From NCBI RefSeq assembly GCF_018991925.1, contig NW_024756914.1, positions 9,584,426 through 9,648,425 of the forward strand: a stretch of 64,000 nt of DNA. Direction: 5' to 3'. Origin of the DNA: Homarus americanus (Eukaryota; Arthropoda; Malacostraca; Decapoda; Nephropidae). A model generated the notes under the pieces. The model was given only the letters and a program-made list of their open reading frames with translations. It did no database searches and was not told the DNA's origin. This document shows, one piece after another, positions 46,501 to 54,120 of this stretch. The first letter of the stretch is position 1; each line of letters opens with the position of its first letter. Position numbers and translations under genes: made by a program.

Positions 46501-49500
46501 AAAAAATAAAATAAAAATTCTCAATACTACTGTACAGTAATTTCTTCATTAGCCAGAACCATCAATCCCAAGAACTCTCCAATACCATGACAAAGAAACT
46601 TGTTTAAGTGTACAGTTGACCCACCTTAAGATTATGGTAAGCATCTTTTGTTGTTATAGGGGTCTGGGAGAGTAGTTAGCATCTTAATATGGTTAAACAA
46701 CTTTATATGGCAGAGCCCCTCGATTAGGAAGTTAGGTCAGAGTCTGTGCATTGTTGTAGTGATTTTCTTATTTATTAACATCTCCCAAAACTTTGGTGCA
46801 ATTCCATAAGCTCTTCTGGTGATAACCGTCTCTGCCACCTTCACCAAGAAAAGTTATAATTATTGTTATGCCGAGGCATAATTTTGTATTATAATCTTGT
46901 AAATGGAGGTTTTGATCATTTTCTGTCCCATGCAGCAGTTATTTTTGGTAAATTTAATGAAATTTTTGTGCATATATTGATGACATTGATTTATTAATCA
47001 TGTAAGAATATTCTAGGATGCATTGCATCATTTTTTATGATTCATCTCTTCTTGTAAGCCTAGATCATTCTAGAATTCTCCAGGCGTGACACAAGCCAAT
47101 CTCCCGCGTCTGGACATCGCTGCCTAGTGGAGTTAGTTGCTCGCCTCACCTAGTGTAAAGACTAAGCCTAGCAGAACAACTGAAGACAATCGTTGTATAC
47201 AAGTATTGTGGAATTGTTGTAATTAATAAAAAGTGAGAAGACTAAGGCAGTGTGCTGGCTACATATTAGAAGTGTGGAGTCAAGCTGTGAAGACATTACC
47301 CTGTTACAGTGTTGTGAAGAATTACTGTTTATTAAAGAAGACTACAGTGCACAAGAGTGTTTCTGTGACCTGGTGGAAATCTACCTGCCTGTTGCTTGTC
47401 TGTACACTGATACCAATCGTTGGGAAGTTACCGAGGACTGGAGGGACAGCCAGTGGTAATTCGACAACTCTTGTGAGATATCTACTGCTTCTGTACATAC
47501 GACCCTGGCTGCTGGTAACCAGTGGTGGAAGCTGGGTAAGTGATGAAAAGAGGGTCGTAACATTATGTTTTTCTGATGGTTTATGATGTGTTTTGAATGA
47601 TTCTGACCTTCATTTCTACCACAAATTACTACTTTTTGTGATTTTTCCCCACCCAAAACCCATGGTCCCCACTGGGGGTCTCCCCTTATCGTTGGATAAG
47701 GGGGGTAGCTGAAAAAATAGTAGTGATTTGCGGTAGAAATGAAGGTCAGAACTGTTCAAAACACACCATAAACCATCAGAAAAAATTTATTTCAACTTCC
47801 AATTAGGTGGATGACCAAAACGATAATTTTTCTGTAATAAAATGATACGACATTAATCACTGGTAGTGGGCGGGGCATGAACGATGAGGGAAATTGTGCG
47901 ATAAAACACGATAAAAAAATTATCATTTGACACTAAAATGATGTCTCTACGTGCTTTGTACACAAAGAAATTAATTATTTACCATAAATATCTGTCACCT
48001 TTAGGCGCGTGTTGTCGTCTGCTGTTTATTTATGTGCAACAACCGAGCGCTCGGTCAGATCGTACTCTTCTGGAATGATTGTTTATCAGACCATAGCTTA
48101 CACCCCAGAGAAGAACAGCACCTATAACAGTATGTACATGCCCACATGATAACCCTCGTAAGTTGACCCACCCTTTGTAATTAAAGAGAGAGTAAGACCT
48201 GACCCAAGAGAGGTCACAGTCACAATGAACCAGAATTCTCACTGCCAAGCGATTACCTTAACCCGGCGACATGACCGTGTTACTCAAGAAGCTAACCTCC
48301 AGCCAGTACACCTGTTACCTGACCAGACACACCCGGATTAGTGACGACATCTTCCGGCTTGTCATCGCCAATATAAGAGCCTGCAGCTCCTTCCACGAGT
48401 AATTAGCATCAGATTATTATTGTAACAGGGAAGGGGCCGACAGAACTCCGAAGAAGACAGAAGTAACGCTCGTCATCACTAGTCGAGGTCGGGAGGGAAA
48501 CTTTCCTCCCCAACACCGAGCCCCAACTAGCAGTCTCTCCCACAGGAAACATAGTCCAGCAGCACCCACTGGGCCTCCCTCAGGTCACACGTGAGTCAAT
48601 GTCAGAGCGATCCTTAAGGCGAGTTACTTACGGTGGGAAGTGTATCTATTTCATGTTTGTTGTCCGAGAGTCATTGTATAGCAAAGTAAATATGATGATC
48701 TATTCATGTGTCCATACCATTGAGTGATTAATAGATAGCTGTACTTAGAGCTGGTGTTAAGAAGATTCCCCCTAAGAATATATTAACAATAAATACCTAC
48801 GGTATTGGGCCTTGCTACCAAACTTCTTCACTTTACAATCCTATAACTAAATAACTTCTTACTATTATTTCTACTTAAGATTTTACTTATTACACTTACA
48901 TCCACAAAAAAAGTAAAATTACTCCATGCTATTTCAAGAAAGTTGCTTTCATTGGTACCATATATGAAAGTAACTTATATTTAATATGGCAAGGGGTCTG
49001 GGGAAGGGACCCCCCCCCCCCCAGCTGGGAAGTTAGGTAGGTTTCCTTGTTTGTTAGGTCAGGTTCTGTTAGGTTCTAGTAAATGTTGCCTCTTTTATAA
49101 TGATAGTTTCCATGCACAATAGAAATATGGTTAGGTATGTTTACAACTACACAACAATTGACTCACGGCGAAATAAATGCCAAATGTTGCCAGTCACGGT
49201 CGAATATAGTTCTCGAGTTGTTTGCCGGTAATGACCGATTAACCAATCAGAGCACACTCACGGTAAAATAGCGCAAGTAGGAACTTAGCCAGTAACTACA
49301 AAATATCCACTGCCAACCTATTTTAGGATCCAATTTCCCATTATGGCATAAGACGAATCTTTAACACCATTATTCCCGAAAAATGTTGCCTATGACATCT
49401 TTATTATGAGGCGGCTCCTTGCCTGGGGTAGAGCATTAACATAAACCATCACTACAAGACAATTTTCACAACAAACTCCAGACCGTTTTCTCACACACTA

Positions 49501-49742
49501 AAGCCCCACAATATACACACCTCATCATCGTCGTCAGGAAGGACTCTGGCTATAACACCCGGGCCGTCAGCCTCGTCTGTAGTGGCAGCAGACGACACCT
49601 TGGCAGCTGCAGCCTCCACGGCCTCCCCCACCACCTTCGCCGCCTCCTCCTGAGCTGTGGGACTAACAACCTGGCTCTCTGGTGTAGCCTCGCTGCTCGC
49701 TACACCACTGTCCCTATCTGTTAGCTCGATCAAGGTGGCCAT
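30586..49742 (-). CDS. TOMM22: Mitochondrial import receptor subunit TOM22, 4-exon gene span
   Basis: Tom22 is the central receptor of the TOM complex in the outer mitochondrial membrane; it passes presequence proteins from Tom20 to the Tom40 channel. Four coding exons (49521-49742, 41391-41502, 39772-39899, 30586-30663) join in phase into 179 codons. The protein has an acidic, Ala-rich cytosolic N terminus ending in DDDDE, the family signature LxERLWGLTEMFP, one membrane helix (VVWIAVSTSVILFAPVMF) followed by ELERL, and a short Pro-rich intermembrane tail. Human Tom22 has 142 residues; the extra length here is in the N-terminal region. Introns are 8.0, 1.5 and 9.1 kb, and the two long ones contain most of the region's transposons. 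No disabling change was seen. Confidence 0.93.
30795..31074. mobile_element. Truncated MITE, CAGTGGGGTATGCTATAACGAA family
   Basis: It begins TA|CAGTGGGGTATGCTATAACGAA and matches the complement of the fuller copy at 34512-34876. The far end stops within the inner repeat (ATTCGTTATAGCAT), so the second terminus is missing. Lies in TOMM22 intron 3. Confidence 0.75.
31587..31798. mobile_element. MITE with (T/C)AGTCTCACCC termini
   Basis: About 50-bp inverted arms (AGTCTCACCCGAAAGTTGGTTAACTCTCCC and complement AACTTTTGGGTGAGACTG) surround about 110 bp. The right end reads ACTG|TA, as expected of CAGT-type elements inserted at TA. Lies in TOMM22 intron 3. Confidence 0.75.
32897..34074. mobile_element. 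1.2-kb TIR element, CAGTAATACC...TTTACGCG termini
   Basis: The left end CAGTAATACCCGCGG and the right end CGAGGTATTACTG are inverted repeats, with TTTACGCG words behind them. The left flank is TA; the right flank is TG, so one side has changed. No transposase frame. Two direct copies of a 270-bp AT-rich block lie inside (about 33010-33270 and 33485-33765), separated by a G-rich tract. In TOMM22 intron 3. Confidence 0.7.
33321..33399. repeat. G-rich GGGA/GGTA tract
   Basis: About 80 bp in which runs of three or more G recur every 1-5 bases (GGGAGGGAAGGTGGGGGG type). This fits the sequence rule for G-quadruplex formation on the plus strand. Lies between the duplicated blocks of the element at 32897-34074. 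Confidence 0.75.
34512..34876. mobile_element. MITE, CAGTGGGGTATGCTATAACGAA family, TA duplication
   Basis: 365 bp with perfect-looking inverted ends (CAGTGGGGTATGCTATAACGAA / TTCGTTATAGCATACCCCACTG), flanked by TA at 34510-34511 and 34877-34878. Further CTATAACGAACG words repeat inside. The core is poly-T/A-rich. No frame. Confidence 0.9.
34955..37890 (+). pseudogene. LINE endonuclease-reverse transcriptase, one stop plus 5' frameshifts
   Basis: A short leader frame (34955-35305) is followed by the AP-endonuclease, whose N-terminal part lies in another frame (35384-35680); the frame then shifts into 35530-37023. The endonuclease end has LVLCGDFNEID and NTLDLILTDL. The RT has CPADWKTSYVSPVPK, LRPIAITPIPS, AFIDFAKAFDLVDH, GVPQGTKMGPLCF, KYVDDSTIGIS (YVDD intact) and LLGVTIDNKLNWKPH. 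A single TGA at 37021 splits the RT between FLSD and RQAVRF. Apart from that stop and about two endonuclease frame changes, the protein is continuous to 37890. CR1/Jockey-like superfamily; the exact clade is unsure. Confidence 0.88.
38490..38740. mobile_element. Partial MITE related to 56714-57182
   Basis: The right end (AAGTCGTCCGG...TCTGCATCAATTGTTCCGGCTAATGGGGATATCACTATA) matches the right end of the element at 57100-57182. The left end is not clear. Contains two similar blocks around CCCAG...AACATTCTGGGG. Confidence 0.6.
38790..39475 (-). mobile_element. LINE 3' fragment
   Basis: The minus-strand frame reads ASCVPPARPWARNTRLA, HSFSVDVGHARIT and FFPHTAKLWNALPSSVFP, the C-terminal end of a LINE RT polyprotein, followed by the GGGCTATTCCCTGTAAAAG tail. 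The upstream part continues in broken frames to about 39475. Same family as 52517-53625. In TOMM22 intron 3. Confidence 0.75.
39772..39899 (-). CDS. TOMM22: TOMM22 coding exon 3 (membrane segment)
   Basis: 128 nt between TTAATTCAG and AGG|GTGAGT. It completes a Ser codon with exon 2 and reads TYELTRQVVWIAVSTSV, ILFAPVMFELERLNVEEM and MKQDRNR. This is the single tail-region transmembrane helix of Tom22, aligned with the human RAALWIGTTSFMILVLPVVFE region. Phase 0 at the end. Confidence 0.92.
41391..41502 (-). CDS. TOMM22: TOMM22 coding exon 2
   Basis: 112 nt between a TATTACAG acceptor and an A|GTAAGT donor. It encodes DVDESLGERLWGLTEMFPD, the most conserved part of animal Tom22 (human has ERLWGLTEMFPE), then RLRTTSVNAVSSSVSFMK leading to the membrane segment. 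It ends after one base of the next codon (phase 1). Confidence 0.93.
41590..41943. repeat. Inverted minisatellite array, left part
   Basis: A unit of about 51 bp (ACAGTACCTAGCTAATACAG, TTATCTATACAGACACAG, TACAGTATAGGGT) occurs about twice forward up to 41710 and then about four times as its reverse complement. The turn at about 41711 makes a large hairpin. Array resumes forward at 46275 beyond the LINE. In TOMM22 intron 1, about 90 bp from exon 2. Confidence 0.85.
42685..42745 (+). repeat. LINE 3'-tail fragment inside the Tigger-like element
   Basis: CAGGCCCCAATGTGGGTCAGTGACC...GGGTGGGCTAATCCTC then an A-rich run. Same tail as at 1622, 38790 and 52517, plus orientation. Confidence 0.65.
42801..42842. 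repeat. (CT)n microsatellite
   Basis: About 20 CT units inside the Tigger-like element. Confidence 0.95.
43298..44146. mobile_element. MITE, CAGTGACCCCTC family, nested in the Tigger-like element
   Basis: 849 bp. Left end CAGTGACCCCTCCGTTAACGAAC, right end GTTCGTTAAACGAGGGGTCACTG; TA flanks at 43296-43297 and 44147-44148. Inner GTTCGTTAACCGAA words repeat near both ends. It holds a (GAT)n run at about 43471-43519, the source of a spurious poly-His frame. No transposase. Confidence 0.88.
43471..43519. repeat. (GAT)n microsatellite
   Basis: About 16 GAT units within the MITE. Confidence 0.95.
46275..46435. repeat. Minisatellite array, right part
   Basis: About three forward units of the 51-bp repeat described at 41590-41943, directly after the LINE 3' tail. 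It ends in ACAGTATCCCACTTTTTAC. Confidence 0.85.
46440..47560. other. Intron 1 of TOMM22, nothing firmly recognised
   Basis: The start (about 46530-46590) has TACAGTAATTTCTTCATTAGCC...AACTCTCCAAT, resembling the left end of the MITE at 56714. From about 47090 there is LTR-like sequence with an AATAAAAAG signal at about 47226, but no borders could be fixed. Confidence 0.35.
47568..47786. mobile_element. Palindromic MITE
   Basis: The left half TTTTTCTGATGGTTTATGATGTGTTTTGAA...CTGACCTTCATTTCTACC is mirrored as its complement in the right half to 47786. Arms are about 75-95 bp around a centre with CCCCACTGGGGGTC and CCTTATC/GATAAGG. No coding capacity. In TOMM22 intron 1. Confidence 0.75.
47790..49520. 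other. Intron 1 of TOMM22, proximal part, no gene
   Basis: No frame with a domain. A 14-base C run lies at about 49010, and a short TTAGGTCAGGTTCTGTTAGG piece of the 1.1-kb satellite family at 49033-49080. Confidence 0.4.
49521..49742 (-). CDS. TOMM22: TOMM22 coding exon 1
   Basis: 74 codons from the ATG at 49742. I chose this ATG over one 28 codons upstream (49826) because the upstream residues do not resemble a Tom22 N terminus and MATLIELTD is a typical start. The exon codes for the acidic cytosolic receptor region, rich in Ala, Glu and Asp and ending DDDDE. The donor GAG|GTGTGT is acceptable, phase 0. Confidence 0.88.
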
Positions 49743-50178
49743 AGTGGTTATGAGAGGTGTAATATGGTTATAGAGACGAGTCACCCGGTGCTGCCCAGCC
49801 TCGTTACCCAACACCCACCGCTCCACTTGCTGTCTTCAGGGTTACAAAATAGTAACATAATATTTAATGTATAAGTATGGTAATAAAGTCGTTGATATTA
49901 TTTTATAAATTTTTAAATAATAATATATATTCGCGTATTTTATAATATTAAAATGGGCAAATATATTAATTTATGCCCAATAAATATTTATAATGTAGAC
50001 GGTAAATAACAGATTCAGCGGGTAGTATTAAAATGAAGTAAATAAATAAATAAATATTAACATGAACTTTAGAGCAAACACATAGTGATGATAAGACTGC
50101 CCAGGAAAGATTAATGGAATAACGTGGGGCGCCAACCAAGGACCATACACTAAAGGGTAGTTGACCAGCACCTGACCT
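49743..50178 (-). promoter_or_regulatory. TOMM22: Presumed 5'UTR/promoter of TOMM22
   Basis: Region upstream of the start codon on the minus strand. The first about 100 bp are GC-rich relative to the AT-rich remainder. The LTR composite starts at 50179, so at most about 440 bp separate the start codon from a transposon. No TATA box placed. Confidence 0.35.
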
Positions 50179-52173
50179 TGTGGGGTACAGGTTGTTGGGT
50201 CACACTCAGGAGGGATGGAGGAAGGAAACTCACAATGTGCTCACTGTATACATGTTATATTGGATGTACAATGCAGCTTGGTGCCGGGAAGGCAGCGTGG
50301 TTACAAGCGTGATGTAGAGAGAGCTGGTTGGTGAGGGTGCTCAGAGGAGGACAGCTTGTGGGTCGCCATGCTCGCCGGCGGGAGCGAGGACCGCCAGGCA
50401 GGAGGAGGAGGTGGTGGTGTTGCTGGCTGAGGCTGTAGCTAGAAGAAGAGAGAGAGGTAGGTCACCACGGGGTCAGGTCTTATATAGCGGAGGTAGGCGT
50501 GGCTTAATAGTTGACCTCCGTCATGTAAGGCGGCGCTGGTTGACCCAGACCACGAGGCATACACTGGGGAATTCGCGGGGTCGGCTACTCAGCGACAAAC
50601 AGCGTTTGTAGGGGAGAAATCCACTACAGTACTCCCCCCTTCCCTCCAGGCGGTGTAGGAGACTTGTTGTCTGCAGGGTTGCATGGCACATGTGAGGCAG
50701 AACGGGCGGTGCATGCCACATGTGAAACATAACGGCGATGGCGTGGATGAGCAAGCCGCTAGTGGAGGCAACTGTCTAGACACACAAGATCTGTGGGAGA
50801 AGAGAGGGAGAAAGAGGGTGTGTGGGGGCGATGAATGTTGTGCTTCCCTCAAGGCAGGTATAGAGTTGTCAGATGCGCCTGCTGGGGTGTGTGGGCCTGG
50901 GTCAGGAGCAGGGGCTGCATCAGGAGGAGCGGCAGGGGGTACTGCTGGGCCGGGGCGGCGTCTGAGGCAGGACGGGTGTGTTGGGGTCGGTAGGACGTGG
51001 TGCTTGGGGCAGGAAGAGGAGCGGCTGTCTGCTTAGAGTAGCAGAGCTGCTCTAGGGTGTCTAACCTGCGGTGTAGAGACAGTAGCTGTAGAGCCGATGA
51101 GAGCTGCTTCTGTGTGGATAAGCACATTGTGAGTTTCCTTTCTCCATCCCATCCTGAGTATGAACCAAATATCTCGAAACCCCACAAATGGTGACCCTGG
51201 AGTGACGCACTCACACAGGATGGAGGAGAAACCGATCACTCTCCCAGTCTTCAAGCAACACGGAAGACTGGCTTATCCACCCAGAAGCAGCTCTCATCGG
51301 CTCTACAGCTACTGTCTCTACACCACAGGTTAGACACCCTAGAGCAGCTCTGCTTCTCTAAGCAGACACCAGCTCCTCTTCCTTCCTCAGCAAGACTCTG
51401 TACCTGTCGCGAGGGAAGCACAACATTCATCGCCTCCACACACCCTTTTTCTCCCTCTCTTCTCCCACAGATATTGTGTATCTAGACAGTTGTCTCCTCT
51501 AGCGGCCGGCTCATCCACGCCATCGCCGTTATTGCTCACATGTGGCATGCACCGCCCGTTCTGCCTCACATGTGCCATGCAACCCTGCAGACAACAAGTC
51601 TCCTACACCGCCTGGAGGGAAGGGGGAAGTATTGTAGTGGATACCTCCCCTACAAACGCTTTTGTCGCTGAGTAGCCGACCCCGCGAATTCCCCAGTGTA
51701 TGCCTCGTGGTCTGGGTCAACCAGCGCCGCCTTACATGACGGAGGTCAACTATTAAGCCACGCCTACCCCCGCTATATAAGACCTGACCTCGTGGAGACC
51801 TAGCTCTTTCTACCTACAGCCAGTTTTCAAGCAACACCTCCTCCTCTACTCCTGCCTGGCGGCCCTCACTCCCGCCGGCGACCATGGCGACCCACACTCG
51901 TGGTGACCACTATATCTACCTACAGCCAGTTTTCAAGCAACACCTCCTCCTCTACTCCTGCCTGGCGGCCCTCACTCCCGCCGGCGACCATGGCGACCCA
52001 CAAGCTGGTCCTCCTCTGAGCACCCTCACCAACCAGCTCTCTCTACATCACGCTTGTAACCACGCTGCCACTTCCCAGCACCAAGCTGCACTGTACATCC
52101 AATACAATATGTATACAGAGTTTCCTTTCTCCATCCCATCCTGAGTGTGAACCAAATATCTCAAAGCTCCACA
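50179..52173. mobile_element. Head-to-head composite of two LTR elements
   Basis: A minus-orientation LTR (50179-50628) with its polypurine tract and interior (50629-51125) is joined to a plus-orientation copy: LTR end (51126-51186), tRNA-Trp primer site TGGTGACCC at 51189, interior, polypurine tract (GGAGGGAAGGGGGAAG) and a plus LTR (51633-52173). The plus LTR has a CTATATAAGACC promoter-type box at about 51771 and an internal direct repeat of about 85 bp (from 51815 and 51917). No target duplication at the outer ends (CCTT versus AGAC). No pol genes. Confidence 0.75.
51189..51200 (+). promoter_or_regulatory. tRNA-Trp primer-binding site
   Basis: TGGTGACCCTGG directly follows the LTR end CCCCACAAA; nine to ten bases match the tRNA-Trp 3' end complement. 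Confidence 0.6.
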
Positions 52174-52259
52174 AGACTACATCGTGGCCACAGGCATGTC
52201 TCATTACACCAGGTGGACTCGGTTCCACTCACAAACCAGTAGTTCTTGGGCCTGGCACT

Positions 52260-52515
52260 TACTACAACATCATGGCCATATATTTATCAATCAAATGGTT
52301 CACTTTACTGGTTATGATATTCAGTGTAGTGTCTGCAGTCTTGTTTCTCAGTGAGCCAGACTCACCATTGTAATACTTGAACCCCAGCCTGCATTTATCA
52401 TGAACCAAGTAACAGTTAAATCTGAAGGACAATGTCACATGATGGCTGGTGCCAAAGGGGGCTAGGTGTTCCAGTTTGGTCACCATACCCTCCTCATTAG
52501 TTATGATGAGGTCCA
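52260..52515 (-). pseudogene. CR1-type LINE endonuclease end
   Basis: Minus strand: MLDLIITNEEGMVTKLEHL, APFGTSHHVTLSFRFNC. This is the C-terminal part of a CR1 AP-endonuclease (SDH of the active site appears as SHH). It continues the fragment at 53626-53900 across an inserted LINE. Confidence 0.75.
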
Positions 52516-52516
52516 G

Positions 52517-53625
52517 CATTTTTTTTTTACGGGTATTAGCCCACCCGGGCACAGGTCAACGACCCACAACGGGGCCTGGGGGACGAAAAAATAAGAATAG
52601 ATAGTAAATTAAAAATAGAAAATGAAAAGGTTATATTAATCTACACCGCAAGGATTCCGGAAAACCAGCTTTTTAAAGTGAGACAGTTTGTATGAGTATG
52701 GAAACACAGAAGAAGGCAGAGCATTCCACAGTTTGGCTGTGTGAGGAAAGAAGGATGTACTATAATGGGTTTTTCTAGCGTGACCAACATCCACAGAGAA
52801 ACTGTGGGCACCGTGGGCAAGACGTGTGTTACGAGCCCACGGCCTTGCTGGCGTTACACAGGCTGCCAGATCCACAGAACATTGACCGTTAAAGTACCTG
52901 TAGAAGAGAGAGATTAAAGCAACATTGCAGCGAAGAGAAAGAGAAGATTGTCAACTAAAGGAGGAGAGTTAATATGACAAAATGCCTTTGATTCCACCCT
53001 ATCTAACAGTTGGACAGAAGAAGAGCCACCCCAGATATGAGAGCTGTACTCCAAGTTAGGACGAATGAATCTTTTATATAATTGAAGCAATTGCTCAGGA
53101 GTGAAGTAGCTACAGCATCTATACAACATTCCCAGCTTTTGGGAGGCAGCTTTAGCAATGTTGAGGATGTATGGCTTCCATGGCATATTAGAGGAAATGG
53201 TGAGGTCTAGCATATCTATTTTAGAATTTGGCAGAATGATTGTGTCCTGAAATGTGATTGGTGGGAGATCATCTAATGTGGAAAGTGTAATTGGTAAAGA
53301 CTGAGTTTTATTTATATTGAATTTAACCAAGTTTCTACCTCCCCATTCGGAGATGCTGCACAGATCTGCATTGATAGATGTAATGATATCAGCTCTAGAA
53401 ACAGATCGAGTTTGAGAGTTAGGAGGAAGGGGAAAATGTGAAAAAGAATGAAGAATCATCAGCGTAAGAATGGATAGAATTAGTTGTAGTGTGAAGTAAC
53501 TCATTGATAAAAAGAAGAAAGAGAGGTGAAAGAACAGAACCCTGTGGGACACCACTGTTGGTAGAGAAGGAGCGAGAGGGCGATCCCTCTCGACAACAAC
53601 TGCCATGGATCGGTTCTCAAGGAAG
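52517..53625 (-). mobile_element. 5'-truncated LINE (RT C-terminal half) in a CR1 fragment
   Basis: On minus: SGVPQGSVLSPLFLLFINE and SIHSYADDSSF (about 53450-53550, intact YADD), then a frame change, then the frame 53606-52914 with FNINKTQSLPIT and PWKPYILNIAKAASQKLG, then FFPHTAKLWNALPSSVFP and the A-rich tail. It lacks the endonuclease. The insertion separates two parts of one CR1 endonuclease. Same family as 38790-39475. Confidence 0.8.
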
Positions 53626-53900
53626 CTCCCCTTTGTATTGAGTCAGATCTTTATCATGTTGGAATATAAAATTGTCTCTCAGAGTTTTTACAAAAAGAGA
53701 AGCAGGATTATTAAGATCATTTGGTGTGGTTTCATTTCTCCAGTCGATGTCACCATAGTTAAAGTCCTCCATGGCAAGGAGGTGGCTAGGGTTGAGTGCC
53801 ACAGCATTGTTAATTAAGGTTCTTAAGTTCCTTTGGTTTAATAAGCTACGTTTTGGGATCTGTAGATACATCCAACAATGAGTAAGTCTCTCCCCTTTAG
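53626..53900 (-). pseudogene. CR1-type LINE endonuclease fragment
   Basis: Minus strand: IPKRSLLNQRNLRTLINNA, LNPSHLLAMEDFNYGDIDW, TTPNDLNNPASLFVKTLRD. It has the GDFNY-type endonuclease motif altered to EDFNY and closely resembles the window-end copy at 63740-64000. Confidence 0.75.
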
Positions 53901-54120
53901 TTTAAATTTACACCACTTCAATTCTTCAAAAACATCCTTTTCCTGTACCCTCACCTGGCTGGCTCTTAGGTAAATGAATTATATCCATCTATATTGAACT
54001 CACAGTCTTCCTGGTCGATTCTCCTGTTTTTGTACAACAGTTCTACAACCAGTGCCGTACCCAGAGAAAATGAATATTTTCTGTACATTCATAATGAGCT
54101 TGCTGTTCAATTAGTGATGC

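Noticed and set aside
47233..47586. 117-codon plus frame in TOMM22 intron 1
   Set aside because: No recognisable domain or splice pattern; nearby LTR-like sequence suggests a repeat, but borders could not be drawn.
49743..49826. Upstream in-frame ATG (MERWVLGNE...) as TOMM22 start
   Set aside because: The extra 28 residues are basic/hydrophobic and unlike Tom22 N termini; the ATG at 49742 gives the expected acidic start. It may be translated 5'UTR.
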